Assembly: GCA_947311265.1 (NCBI GenBank)
Contig: CAMZKQ010000237.1
Location: 1-8,730, forward strand
Length of the DNA: 8,730 nt
Direction of reading: 5' to 3'
Source: an uncultured Chlorobiota bacterium
GTDB lineage: Bacteria > Bacteroidota > Bacteroidia > Bacteroidales > JAADGE01
Shown here: one piece after another, positions 1 to 6,361 of the stretch
How the letters are laid out: every line of letters starts with the position of its first letter
Numbering within the stretch: the first letter of the stretch is position 1
The notes under the pieces: model-generated
Told to the model about the DNA's origin: nothing
Seen by the model: only the letters and a program-made list of their open reading frames with translations
The model's database searches: none
Position numbers and translations under genes: made by a program

Positions 1-51
1 AAAAAGAATAAGAAGAAGACCGGAAATAAGTACCATCATAACTTAAACTGA
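1..51 (+). CDS. Possible 3' end of an upstream gene (partial)
   Basis: Reading from base 1, the first frame is open for 16 codons to a TGA at 49-51 and gives a basic, Lys/Asn-rich tail (KKNKKKTGNKYHHNLN). Basic tails of this kind end many RNA-binding proteins, but there is no domain to identify. A second frame is also open briefly, to a TAA at 44-46, so the stretch may instead be non-coding. No function is proposed. Confidence 0.2.
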   Translation, partial: KKNKKKTGNKYHHNLN

Positions 52-152
52 GACTAATGAATCATGAATTTAAAAAAATGAAGTTTAGAACCCAAGCAAA
101 TATGATAACTGGAATTGGTGAAAGAATAAAATAATACCCCAGGGTGATTCAC

Positions 153-172
153 CTCTACTCATCTCTACTCAT
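153..172. repeat. Tandem 10-bp duplication, CTCTACTCAT x2
   Basis: The decamer CTCTACTCAT occurs twice head to tail at 153-162 and 163-172. The second copy overlaps the left arm of the inverted repeat at 166-175/200-209. It may be replication slippage or a pair of protein-binding half-sites; the sequence alone does not decide. Confidence 0.6.
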
Positions 173-209
173 CATGTCTTTTGAAGCAATTCCGGATGGA
201 TGATGAGTA
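166..209. repeat. 10-bp perfect inverted repeat
   Basis: TACTCATCAT (166-175) is the exact reverse complement of ATGATGAGTA (200-209), separated by 24 bases. Its right arm ends 7 bases before the -33 element of the promoter proposed at 217-249, a position where an upstream activator or repressor could bind. It could also be a hairpin at the end of an upstream transcript, but no T-run follows. Confidence 0.55.
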
Positions 210-216
210 ACATTCC

Positions 217-249
217 TTTGAAATTAGTAAATAAAATCTAGTATTTTTG
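217..249 (+). promoter_or_regulatory. Bacteroidota-type promoter for the sigma-54 activator gene
   Basis: TTTG at 217-220 is followed after 21 bases by TATTTTTG at 242-249. This matches all fixed positions of the Bacteroidota -33/-7 consensus (TTTG, then TAnnTTTG). Transcription would begin near 255, giving a leader of about 35 bases before the ATG at 290. The match is good, but the region is AT-rich and the call rests on consensus only. Confidence 0.55.
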
Positions 250-289
250 CCAAGCAGTTAAAATTGCTATAAAATAAGTCCCTGTAAAA

Positions 290-1540
290 ATGAACATACA
301 GCAAATAAAACAAAGGTTTGGAATTATTGGTAACTCACCCGACTTAAACCGTGCAATTAATATTGCAGCACAAGTAGCAGCTACCGACTTATCGGTGCTT
401 ATTACAGGCGAAAGTGGGAGCGGAAAAGAAAATTTTGCAAAAATAATCCATAACTACAGTGCAAGAAAACACAACCACTATATTGCCGTTAATTGCGGGG
501 CAATCCCGGAAGGGACAATAGACTCTGAACTGTTTGGGCACGAAAAAGGAGCTTTTACAGGAGCAAGAGAGAGCAGGAAAGGCTATTTTGAAACCGCCAA
601 TGGCGGTACTATTTTTCTTGATGAGGCAGGCGAACTGCCCAAATCTACCCAAGCCAAACTACTAAGAATATTGGAGGCGGGCGAATATATAAAAGTAGGC
701 TCATCTAAAGTGCAGAAAACAAATGTACGAGTAATTGCGGCAACCAACTTAAATATAGAAGAAGCAGTACAAAAAGGAAGATTCAGGGAGGATTTATACT
801 ACCGTCTTAATACTGTACCAATTAGCCTGCCACCCCTCCGTTGGCGAGGCAATGATATTGCCTTACTGTTTAGGAAGTTTGCCTATGATTTTTCCGAAAA
901 ATACAAAATGCCCGCCGTTCGCTTAAACGAAGAAGCAAAACAATTACTTCTGGAATTTCATTGGCCAGGCAACGTGAGGCAACTAAAAAACATTACCGAA
1001 CAAATATCAATCATAGAGCAAGATAGGGAAATTACCGCAGAAATTTTAGCCAACTACCTCCCTATAAATAAAAAATATACACGCTTACCAGCCATATATC
1101 AAGATGCGGTAAATAAAGAGGAATTTAGTTCGGAGAGAGAAATCTTATACAAAATTTTGTTCGATATGCGTAACGAAATTAACGAATTAAAGAGTGTTGT
1201 ACAAGATGTTATAGGAGGAAAAACGAAGGTAGATAATAATTCAGACTTTAGATTTTCCGAACCAAGGTATAGTCAATCTTCTGAAAGCCAAGTGATTACG
1301 AATGACTTTATAAATATATCCCACAACCAAGAAAAAAGTAAATTTACCGAAGAGCAGCTTAGTAATATCGAGGATACACAAGAAATTGTAGAAGAATCGC
1401 TCTCCTTAGTCAAGAAAGAAAAAGAAATGATAATTAAAGCACTCGAAAAGTATAAAGGAAAACGAAAACACGCTGCACAAGAATTGGAAATTTCGGAACG
1501 AACTTTGTATAGAAAGATTAAAGAATATGGCTTGGATTAG
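290..1540 (+). CDS. Sigma-54-dependent transcriptional activator (AAA+ / Fis-type HTH), no receiver domain
   Basis: This bacterial enhancer-binding protein uses ATP hydrolysis to remodel sigma-54 RNA polymerase at -24/-12 promoters. The 416-residue sequence begins almost directly with the AAA+ domain: Walker A GESGSGKE (40-47), the sigma-54-contacting loop GAFTGA (87-92), Walker B IFLDE with D111/E112, arginine-finger region FREDLYYRLN (165-174) and sensor II WPGNVRQLKN (from W225). A polar linker of about 110 residues (roughly 260-370) leads to a Fis-like helix-turn-helix in the last 40 residues (377-416). There is no N-terminal receiver, GAF or PAS domain, so activity is probably set by expression level, by a partner, or through the linker. 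The start fits the family, which typically opens with a short basic segment before the IIGNSP motif. All catalytic motifs are intact. It is followed 60 bases later by lptE. Its target promoters cannot be told from this window. Confidence 0.93.
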   Translation: MNIQQIKQRFGIIGNSPDLNRAINIAAQVAATDLSVLITGESGSGKENFAKIIHNYSARKHNHYIAVNCGAIPEGTIDSELFGHEKGAFTGARESRKGYFETANGGTIFLDEAGELPKSTQAKLLRILEAGEYIKVGSSKVQKTNVRVIAATNLNIEEAVQKGRFREDLYYRLNTVPISLPPLRWRGNDIALLFRKFAYDFSEKYKMPAVRLNEEAKQLLLEFHWPGNVRQLKNITEQISIIEQDREITAEILANYLPINKKYTRLPAIYQDAVNKEEFSSEREILYKILFDMRNEINELKSVVQDVIGGKTKVDNNSDFRFSEPRYSQSSESQVITNDFINISHNQEKSKFTEEQLSNIEDTQEIVEESLSLVKKEKEMIIKALEKYKGKRKHAAQELEISERTLYRKIKEYGLD

Positions 1541-1600
1541 TTATACTATTTTCGTACTCTAAGGAAATTTTTAAATTAAAATCAATAAATGTAAACTAGA

Positions 1601-2125
1601 ATGTACATAAATATTAAAAAAAATGTAATTTTATCAATAGTATTCTTTACCTTTGCACAAACATTACTGTTTGGTTGTGGGATATACTCATTTACAGGAG
1701 CTTCACTTTGTCCAGAGGACAAAACGGTTTCTGTAAAATATTTTGTAAATAGAGCACCGCTTATCAACCCTGCACTTAGCCAAGAGTTTACCGAAATGCT
1801 GAAAGATAAATTCTCAACGCAGACCGTTCTGGATTTAACCAATATTGATGGTGACTTACAGTTTGAAGGCGAAATTACTGGCTACAGCGTAAAAGCAATG
1901 GAAATTGCAAAAGGACAAACTGCAAAAACAAACCGACTAACCATCTCGGTTACCGTTCGGTTTAAGAGCATTTATTGTCCCGAAAAAAACTTTGATAAAA
2001 AATTTTCTCGCTATGCAGATTTCCCATCAGAGCAAAGCCTTACAGAAGTAGAGGCAGGCTTAGTGAATGAGATTATTGAGCAAATTTCAGACGATGTCTT
2101 TAACGAGGCAGTAGTAAATTGGTAA
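1601..2125 (+). CDS. lptE: LptE-family outer-membrane lipoprotein (LPS assembly)
   Basis: LptE is the lipoprotein plug of the LptD/LptE translocon, which inserts lipopolysaccharide into the outer leaflet of the outer membrane. The 174-residue product starts with a basic N-terminus and hydrophobic stretch (about 9-24), then a lipobox LLFGC with the lipidated cysteine at 26. Mature-protein motifs resemble Bacteroidota LptE proteins: GIYSFTGAS just after the cysteine, an NPALSQEFTEMLKDKF segment (56-71), GDLQFEGEITGY (84-95) and FSRYADFP. Two further cysteines, C37 and C126, each precede a Pro-Glu pair; this is uncommon in the family as I remember it. The gene lies 60 bases after the sigma-54 activator and 76 bases before the next gene, probably in one transcript. 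The family assignment rests on motif recall; direct participation in LPS export is inferred from the family. Confidence 0.85.
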   Translation: MYINIKKNVILSIVFFTFAQTLLFGCGIYSFTGASLCPEDKTVSVKYFVNRAPLINPALSQEFTEMLKDKFSTQTVLDLTNIDGDLQFEGEITGYSVKAMEIAKGQTAKTNRLTISVTVRFKSIYCPEKNFDKKFSRYADFPSEQSLTEVEAGLVNEIIEQISDDVFNEAVVNW

Positions 2126-2142
2126 TACAATTTTTTTTTTTT
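2116..2142 (+). terminator. Weak hairpin plus 12-T tract after lptE (possible partial terminator)
   Basis: AAATTG (2116-2121) can pair with CAATTT (2128-2133) around a six-base loop containing the lptE stop codon, and an uninterrupted run of 12 T spans 2131-2142. The stem is only 6 bp and AT-rich, so at best it would be a leaky terminator or attenuator. The T-run alone could also be a neutral homopolymer. Confidence 0.25.
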
Positions 2143-2171
2143 GATACACCTTAAAATAATTAGCAATAATG

Positions 2172-2185
2172 GTTTTTTAAAAAAC
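2172..2185. repeat. 14-bp perfect palindrome before the Lys/Glu-rich gene
   Basis: GTTTTTTAAAAAAC is self-complementary and ends 16 bases before the ATG at 2202. It could be an operator, or a hairpin near the ribosome-binding region, but AT-only palindromes are common in low-GC DNA. Confidence 0.4.
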
Positions 2186-2201
2186 TTAAAACACAATAAA
2201 G

Positions 2202-3758
2202 ATGACAGCAGAAAACTTAGCAACCTACATAAAAGAACCAAAAGCCCTCTCGAAGAAAGAATTTATCAACTTAAAAAAGTTGATAAAAGAATACCCCTAC
2301 TTCCAAACTGCACACGCTTTATTATTGAAATCTGCAAAGAATACAGGGGGGGCTAACTTAGAAACCACCCTCCATAATTCTGCCGCCTTTGTTGCCGACA
2401 GGCAAGTGTTGTACAATTTCCTTTCCGACGAAAAACAAGACAAAGGTAAGCAAAAAGGACGTAGCCAAACTGTAGCCATGCAAACCCTTGCTGATAGACA
2501 AGCAAAAACTGTTAGTCCCACCAAGAAAGAAACAAAAGAGCCAGTAAACAAAACTGTAGAAATAAAGAAACCTGTGGCTAAGGTGATTGTGAAAAAACGA
2601 CCCGTTAAAATAAAAGAACTGAAAAAAGAACCCCTGATACAAAAAAACGTTACCTCTAAAACTGAAAATATAAGCCCGAAAGAAAAACATGAAACAATAA
2701 TTCAAGATTTCTTTGCCGTAAGAACACGCCCTACAAATAACGCAAAAGATGAAAATAAAAAAAAGAAAACAATAATCAACGAGGAGGATAAGAAGAAAAT
2801 TACAGATGATATTTTTGCTAAAATTGAAGCCCTTAAAAAAGAAAAGCCCCTAGCAGTTAAAACTACCTCTAAACCCATTGAAAGCAGAAAAATAGAGCGG
2901 GAAAAGAATGTTGTAACTGAAAATATTAAAAAATCAAAACCTGTTGAGGCTGAAAAAATACAAGGTAAAAAGAGTGATAAAGTAAGAAAAGTTGTTATTA
3001 TTACAGAGAAAAAAACGATTAAACCAGAAGAAAAAAAAGAAGAGAAGAAAATAACTGCTGCCGATAACCTACTCAACCGTATTTCAGCAAAAACAGAAAA
3101 TGCAAAAACAGAAGTTAAAAAACCAATTGTAGTCATCAAAGAAAAAGCTAAGGAGGTACAGCTAAGTACGCCAGAGAAAAAAGAAGTTGTAAAGAAAATT
3201 GAAGCCACCCCAGAAAAAATAAAAAATAAAGAGGAAGTAAAAAAGCCAACAGTATCAGAACTTATCAGTAAATTTGCAGGAGGTGGAACGAGTACAGAAA
3301 AGAAAAAAGATGTTAAAAAGCCCGAAGTTAAACCAATAGTAAAAGAAGCTATTATTGCCCCAGAGATTAAAAAAGAACCCCTTAAAAAGGAAGAACCAAA
3401 AACGAATAAAGGGCTAGCTGCCGACTCTTTAATGGCAAGAATTGCTGCCATGCGAAAGAAAAAAGAAGAAGCACAAGGCGATACAACTGAAAATAACAAT
3501 AACCTTATAAATAAATTTGTAGAAGAACAACCATCGTTAAATACCGAAAAAGAACCCGAGATTACAGGCGATGCAGCAGAGTCTAGCACAGTAGAACAAG
3601 GCGAAGTAATCACCGAGCTTATGGCAAGTATTTACATCAACCAAGGGCATACCGACAAAGCAATTTTAGTTTATGAAAAATTAAGTTTGAAAAATCCAGA
3701 AAAAAAGAGTTACTTTGCAAACTTAATTTCTGAATTGAAAGAGGACGAAAATAAATAA
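2202..3758 (+). CDS. Lys/Glu-rich protein with N-terminal conserved domain and C-terminal TPR-like unit
   Basis: The protein has 518 residues and no signal peptide or membrane segment, so it is probably cytoplasmic. Residues 1-75 match the N-terminus of a conserved Bacteroidota protein found beside secG: short helices around a YPYFQTAHALLLKSAKN segment, then an AAFVADRQVLYNFL segment. Residues 80-460 are low-complexity, extremely rich in Lys, Glu, Pro and Thr, and probably disordered. A short amphipathic motif recurs in this region near 201-211, 286-297, 351-361, 406-417 and 432-444 (for example ADNLLNRISA, ADSLMARIAA, LINKFVEEQP). Residues 467-515 form one TPR-like helical pair (ITELMASIYINQGHTDKAIL, then YEKLSLKNPEKKSYFANLI), suggesting protein binding. 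The start is an ATG in an A-rich context without a Shine-Dalgarno sequence. The molecular role is unknown to me. Its position between lptE and secG suggests, but does not show, a link to envelope biogenesis or secretion. Confidence 0.85.
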   Translation: MTAENLATYIKEPKALSKKEFINLKKLIKEYPYFQTAHALLLKSAKNTGGANLETTLHNSAAFVADRQVLYNFLSDEKQDKGKQKGRSQTVAMQTLADRQAKTVSPTKKETKEPVNKTVEIKKPVAKVIVKKRPVKIKELKKEPLIQKNVTSKTENISPKEKHETIIQDFFAVRTRPTNNAKDENKKKKTIINEEDKKKITDDIFAKIEALKKEKPLAVKTTSKPIESRKIEREKNVVTENIKKSKPVEAEKIQGKKSDKVRKVVIITEKKTIKPEEKKEEKKITAADNLLNRISAKTENAKTEVKKPIVVIKEKAKEVQLSTPEKKEVVKKIEATPEKIKNKEEVKKPTVSELISKFAGGGTSTEKKKDVKKPEVKPIVKEAIIAPEIKKEPLKKEEPKTNKGLAADSLMARIAAMRKKKEEAQGDTTENNNNLINKFVEEQPSLNTEKEPEITGDAAESSTVEQGEVITELMASIYINQGHTDKAILVYEKLSLKNPEKKSYFANLISELKEDENK

Positions 3759-3805
3759 GCCCAACTTTGAAATAATAAAATCATTAAAAAGAAAAATAAT
3801 AAATT

Positions 3806-4165
3806 ATGTTTATTTTATCAACAGTACTAATTTTACTAGCAAGCGTAATATTAATCCTTATTGTACTTGTACAAAACTCCAAAGGCGGTGGCCTATCATC
3901 ATCATTTGCCGGAGGCGGTGGCGGTAGCCAAATGGGCGGTGCAGTACAAACTAACCAGTTCCTAGAAAAAGCAACTTGGACACTCGTTGTGGCATTGCTC
4001 ATATTCTGTATCACAGCCAGTATTTCACTTCCAAAAGCTGGAACTCAACAACAAAACTCCGTAATTAGCGAAAAAGTAAAAAACGACTTCACCTCAATCC
4101 CTGTTGTTCCAGATGCAGCAACAATTAAAGAAGCCACAAAAAAAGAAGAAAAAAAAGGAGAGTAA
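3806..4165 (+). CDS. secG: SecG, preprotein translocase subunit
   Basis: SecG is the small inner-membrane subunit of SecYEG and assists SecA-driven export. The 119-residue product has the family layout: a first transmembrane helix (about 3-22), the conserved cytoplasmic loop VLVQNSKGGGLSSSFAGG (21-38) with a glycine-rich stretch (to about 45), a second transmembrane helix (about 57-75), then a hydrophilic Lys/Glu-rich tail. The tail (76-119) is longer than in enterobacterial SecG and ends in KKEEKKGE, resembling the composition of the preceding gene product. It begins 47 bases after the upstream gene, and a strong terminator follows 20 bases after its stop, so it is probably the last gene of the cassette that begins at 290. 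Confidence 0.93.
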   Translation: MFILSTVLILLASVILILIVLVQNSKGGGLSSSFAGGGGGSQMGGAVQTNQFLEKATWTLVVALLIFCITASISLPKAGTQQQNSVISEKVKNDFTSIPVVPDAATIKEATKKEEKKGE

Positions 4166-4184
4166 AATCTTTTTTCAATCATAT

Positions 4185-4221
4185 AAAATGTCAATATGTC
4201 ATACATATTGACATTTTTTTT
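4185..4221 (+). terminator. Intrinsic terminator after secG
   Basis: AAAATGTCAATATG (4185-4198) is the exact reverse complement of CATATTGACATTTT (4204-4217), with a five-base loop TCATA. The right arm merges into an eight-T run (4214-4221). The 14-bp stem is AT-rich but uninterrupted. It separates the secG cassette from groES-groEL. Confidence 0.8.
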
Positions 4222-4246
4222 GCCAAATAACTCCTTTCTTATGAAG

Positions 4247-4277
4247 TTTTGACAAAAAAAAGGCATTTATTTGTTTG
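4247..4277 (+). promoter_or_regulatory. Probable groESL promoter
   Basis: TTTTG at 4247-4251 is followed after 18 bases by TTTGTTTG at 4270-4277. This agrees with the Bacteroidota -7 element TAnnTTTG at five of six fixed positions. The -33 region also reads TTGACA (4249-4254). Transcription would start near 4284, about 55 bases before the groES ATG. I see no CIRCE inverted repeat (TTAGCACTC-N9-GAGTGCTAA), so HrcA control is not supported here. Confidence 0.4.
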
Positions 4278-4339
4278 GCATAAATTATGAAAAGGACTAA
4301 CTGAAAGTAAAAATATTTTAACCACTAAAATTATATAAA

Positions 4340-4612
4340 ATGAATATCAAACCATTAGGATTAAGAATCTTAACCTTACCAGAAGAAGCCGAAACCAAAA
4401 CGGCAAGCGGAATAATAATCCCCAACTCGGCACAGGAAAAACAGCAGCGAGCAAAAGTTGTTGCAATAAGCAAAGAATTAGAAAACGAAGAAAACAACGA
4501 ATTGAAAGTAGGCGATACAATTTTGTTCGGAAAATACTCTGGTACAGAATTAAATATCGACAATAAAGACTACCTCATGCTAGAGAAAAAAGATGTTTTA
4601 GCAATTGTTTAA
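4340..4612 (+). CDS. groES: GroES co-chaperonin (10 kDa)
   Basis: GroES forms the heptameric lid that closes the GroEL folding chamber in the cytoplasm. The 90-residue product is slightly shorter than E. coli GroES (97). It begins with the N-terminal strand IKPLGLRILTLPEE, followed by the mobile loop (about 16-34) with GIIIP, whose hydrophobic triplet docks on GroEL. It also has VGDTILFGKYSGTE in the beta-barrel core and ends with a strand containing DVLAIV. Nothing is missing that the family needs. The ATG at 4340 follows an A-rich stretch with no Shine-Dalgarno sequence, as usual in Bacteroidota. The stop is 18 bases before groEL, the standard two-gene chaperonin operon. Confidence 0.95.
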   Translation: MNIKPLGLRILTLPEEAETKTASGIIIPNSAQEKQQRAKVVAISKELENEENNELKVGDTILFGKYSGTELNIDNKDYLMLEKKDVLAIV

Positions 4613-4630
4613 AAATAAAAAATAAAAAAA

Positions 4631-6273
4631 ATGGCAAAAGAAATAAAATTTGATATTGAAGCAAGAGATTTGCTTAAAAATGGCGTTGATGCACTTGCAA
4701 ATGCAGTAAAAGTAACCCTCGGACCAAGAGGGCGAAATGTAGTTATTGAAAAAAAATACGGAGCACCACACATTACAAAAGATGGCGTAACCGTAGCCAA
4801 AGAAATTGACCTTGCAGACCCTTATGAAAATATAGGGGCACAAATGGTAAAAGAAGTCGCCTCGAAAACCGGCGACGATGCTGGCGATGGCACAACAACA
4901 GCAACCATTTTAGCACAATCTATCATCTCGGTAGGACTAAAAAATGTAACCGCAGGCGCCAACCCTATGGATTTAAAAAGAGGCATAGACCTTGCAGTAA
5001 AAAAAGTTGTAGATAGTCTTCAAGCACAATCTAGCGAAGTGGGCGATGACAACAATAAAATTGAGCAAGTCGCAAAAATATCTGCCAACAACGACTCCGA
5101 AATAGGAAAACTAATTGCACAAGCTATGGCAACAGTAAAAAACGACGGCGTAATTACTGTTGAAGAAGCCAAAGGTACAGATACCACCGTTGAGGTGGTT
5201 GAAGGTATGCAGTTTGATAGAGGCTACCTTTCCCCTTACTTTGTTACCGACCCCGAAAAAATGGAAGCCGTTTTAGAAAACCCTTATATCCTTCTTTACG
5301 ATAAAAAAATATCGGCAATGAAAGATTTAATGCCTGTACTAGAACCCGCTGCACAAGCTGGTCGCCCACTTATGATTATTGCAGAAGATATTGATGGTGA
5401 GGCACTTGCAACACTTGTCTTAAACAAACTTAGAGGCTCACTAAAAGTGGCCGCTGTAAAAGCACCAGGGTTTGGCGACCGCCGAAAAGCAATGCTCGAA
5501 GACTTAGCCATACTTACCGGAGGTACAGTTATTACCGAAGAAAAAGGACTTACACTCGAAAATGCAACACTTGAAATGTGTGGGCAAACCGAAAAAATTG
5601 TAATGGATAAAGAAAATACTACAATTGTAAACGGCTCGGGCGAAAAAGCAAATATCGAAGCTAGAGTAAATGAAATCCGTAGGCATATCGAAAACACAAG
5701 CTCCGATTACGATAAAGAAAAACTACAAGAACGCTTGGCAAAATTGGCCGGTGGTGTTGCAGTACTTTATGTAGGTGCGTCTTCCGAAATTGAAATGAAA
5801 GAGAAAAAAGACCGTGTGGACGATGCCCTTAGTGCAACTCGTGCGGCGGTGGAGGAAGGGATTATTCCTGGTGGTGGAATTGCCTACATTAGAGCCATTG
5901 CTAGCCTAGACAAACTTGTAGGAGATAATGAGGACGAAAACACAGGAATTGCAATTATCCGCAGAGCCATTGAAGAGCCACTTAGGCAAATTGTAGCCAA
6001 TGCTGGCGGCGAAGGTGCTGTGGTGGTGCAAAAGTAACCGAAGGAAAAGCCGATTTCGGCTTTAATGCTAGAACCAATAAATACGAAAATCTGCTTGCAG
6101 CTGGTGTTATAGACCCTACAAAAGTAGCCCGTGTGGCTTTACAAAACGCAGCCTCTATAGCAGGAATGTTCCTGACTACCGAGTGCGTTTTGGTCGATGA
6201 AAAAGAAGATGCCCCAATGATGCCACCTGCTGGTGGAATGGGAGGTATGGGCGGAATGGGTGGCATGATGTAA
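4631..6273 (+). CDS. groEL: GroEL chaperonin (60 kDa), reading frame interrupted by a -1 frameshift near 6030-6034
   Basis: GroEL is the ATP-driven double-ring folding chamber. The first frame runs 4631-6037 and encodes 468 residues from MAKEIKFD, with ATP-site motifs KDGVTVA (D51), GDGTTT (85-90), DDALSATRAAVEEG (catalytic Asp 398) and IIPGGG. It stops at TAA 6035-6037 straight after NAGGEGAVVVQK. The expected continuation is in the -1 frame from 6034 to TAA 6271-6273: VTEGKADFGFNAR, then GVIDP with the nucleotide-site Asp (about 495), TTECVLVDE and the glycine/methionine tail GGMGGMGGMGGMM. Joined, the product is 547 residues, the normal family length. The 468-residue form would lack part of the equatorial ATP-binding domain and should not work. 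Because this appears to be the cell's housekeeping groEL and both halves are perfectly conserved, one missing A through sequencing or assembly error is the best explanation. Recent mutation or recoding are less likely. Confidence 0.93.
6029..6037 (+). other. Frame break in groEL (CAA AAG TAA; one A apparently missing)
   Basis: The zero frame reads CAA AAG TAA (6029-6037). Inserting one A into the A-run at 6030-6033 restores Gln-Lys-Val-Thr-Glu and the remaining 79 codons of GroEL. Equivalently, a -1 slip of the lysine codon AAG (6032-6034) onto AAA (6031-6033) would join the frames without loss of any residue. Confidence 0.9.
6046..6063 (+). other. Hairpin inside groEL just downstream of the frame break
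   Basis: AAAGCCGA (6046-6053) is the reverse complement of TCGGCTTT (6056-6063). The realistic fold is a 7-bp stem with an ATTT loop, starting 11 bases after the AAG codon. CCGAA (6038-6042) can compete for TTCGG (6055-6059). It may simply reflect codon choice for Lys-Ala-Asp-Phe-Gly. Confidence 0.45.
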
Positions 6274-6297
6274 GCCAAGCACCCCAAAAAATGATAT

Positions 6298-6332
6298 AAA
6301 AAAAGCCTTGCAAATTTTGCAAGGCTTTTTTT
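6298..6332. terminator. Bidirectional intrinsic terminator between groEL and the DUF4139 gene
   Basis: GCCTTGCAAA (6305-6314) pairs with TTTGCAAGGC (6316-6325), flanked by seven A on the left (6298-6304) and matching T on the right (6326-6332, with one more T at 6333). The structure is symmetric, so it gives a GC-containing stem followed by a U-tract on both strands. It lies 25 bases after the groEL stop and 30 bases beyond the end of the minus-strand gene, serving both convergent transcripts. Confidence 0.88.
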
Positions 6333-6361
6333 TATCTTAGAAATTAGAAAAAGGCGAAGGG

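Larger units (their letters stand above)
52..216. other. Non-coding leader region with short repeats
   Basis: No plausible gene was seen on either strand. The stretch holds a 10-bp tandem duplication (153-172), a 10-bp inverted repeat (166-175 with 200-209) and a small interrupted palindrome GGTGA/TCACC (143-147 with 149-153). It lies upstream of the probable promoter of the sigma-54-type regulator. No T-tract follows the inverted repeats, so they do not look like a normal intrinsic terminator. Confidence 0.4.

Noticed and set aside
2141..2356. 71-codon plus-strand frame with a TTG start overlapping the start of the 2202 gene
   Set aside because: It overlaps the conserved N-terminus of the 518-residue gene in another frame and encodes nothing recognisable.
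2702..3613. 303-codon minus-strand open frame, hydrophobic and Ser/Phe-rich
   Set aside because: It is antisense to the Lys/Glu-rich gene; its composition is what antisense AAA/GAA codons give, and it has no recognisable domain.
4276..4290. Possible sigma-54 -24/-12 site upstream of groES (TGGCAT)
   Set aside because: The -12 half needs TTGC and reads ATGA at the right spacing; only the -24 half matches.
4222..4339. CIRCE heat-shock operator before groES
   Set aside because: No TTAGCACTC/GAGTGCTAA pair is present.
5296..5697. 133-codon minus-strand open frame inside groEL
   Set aside because: It is fully antisense to strongly conserved groEL sequence and shows no independent coding signal.
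5982..6287. 101-codon minus-strand frame with a Pro/Ile-rich start
   Set aside because: It is the antisense of the groEL 3' end; the Pro/Ile repeat mirrors the GGM tail codons.
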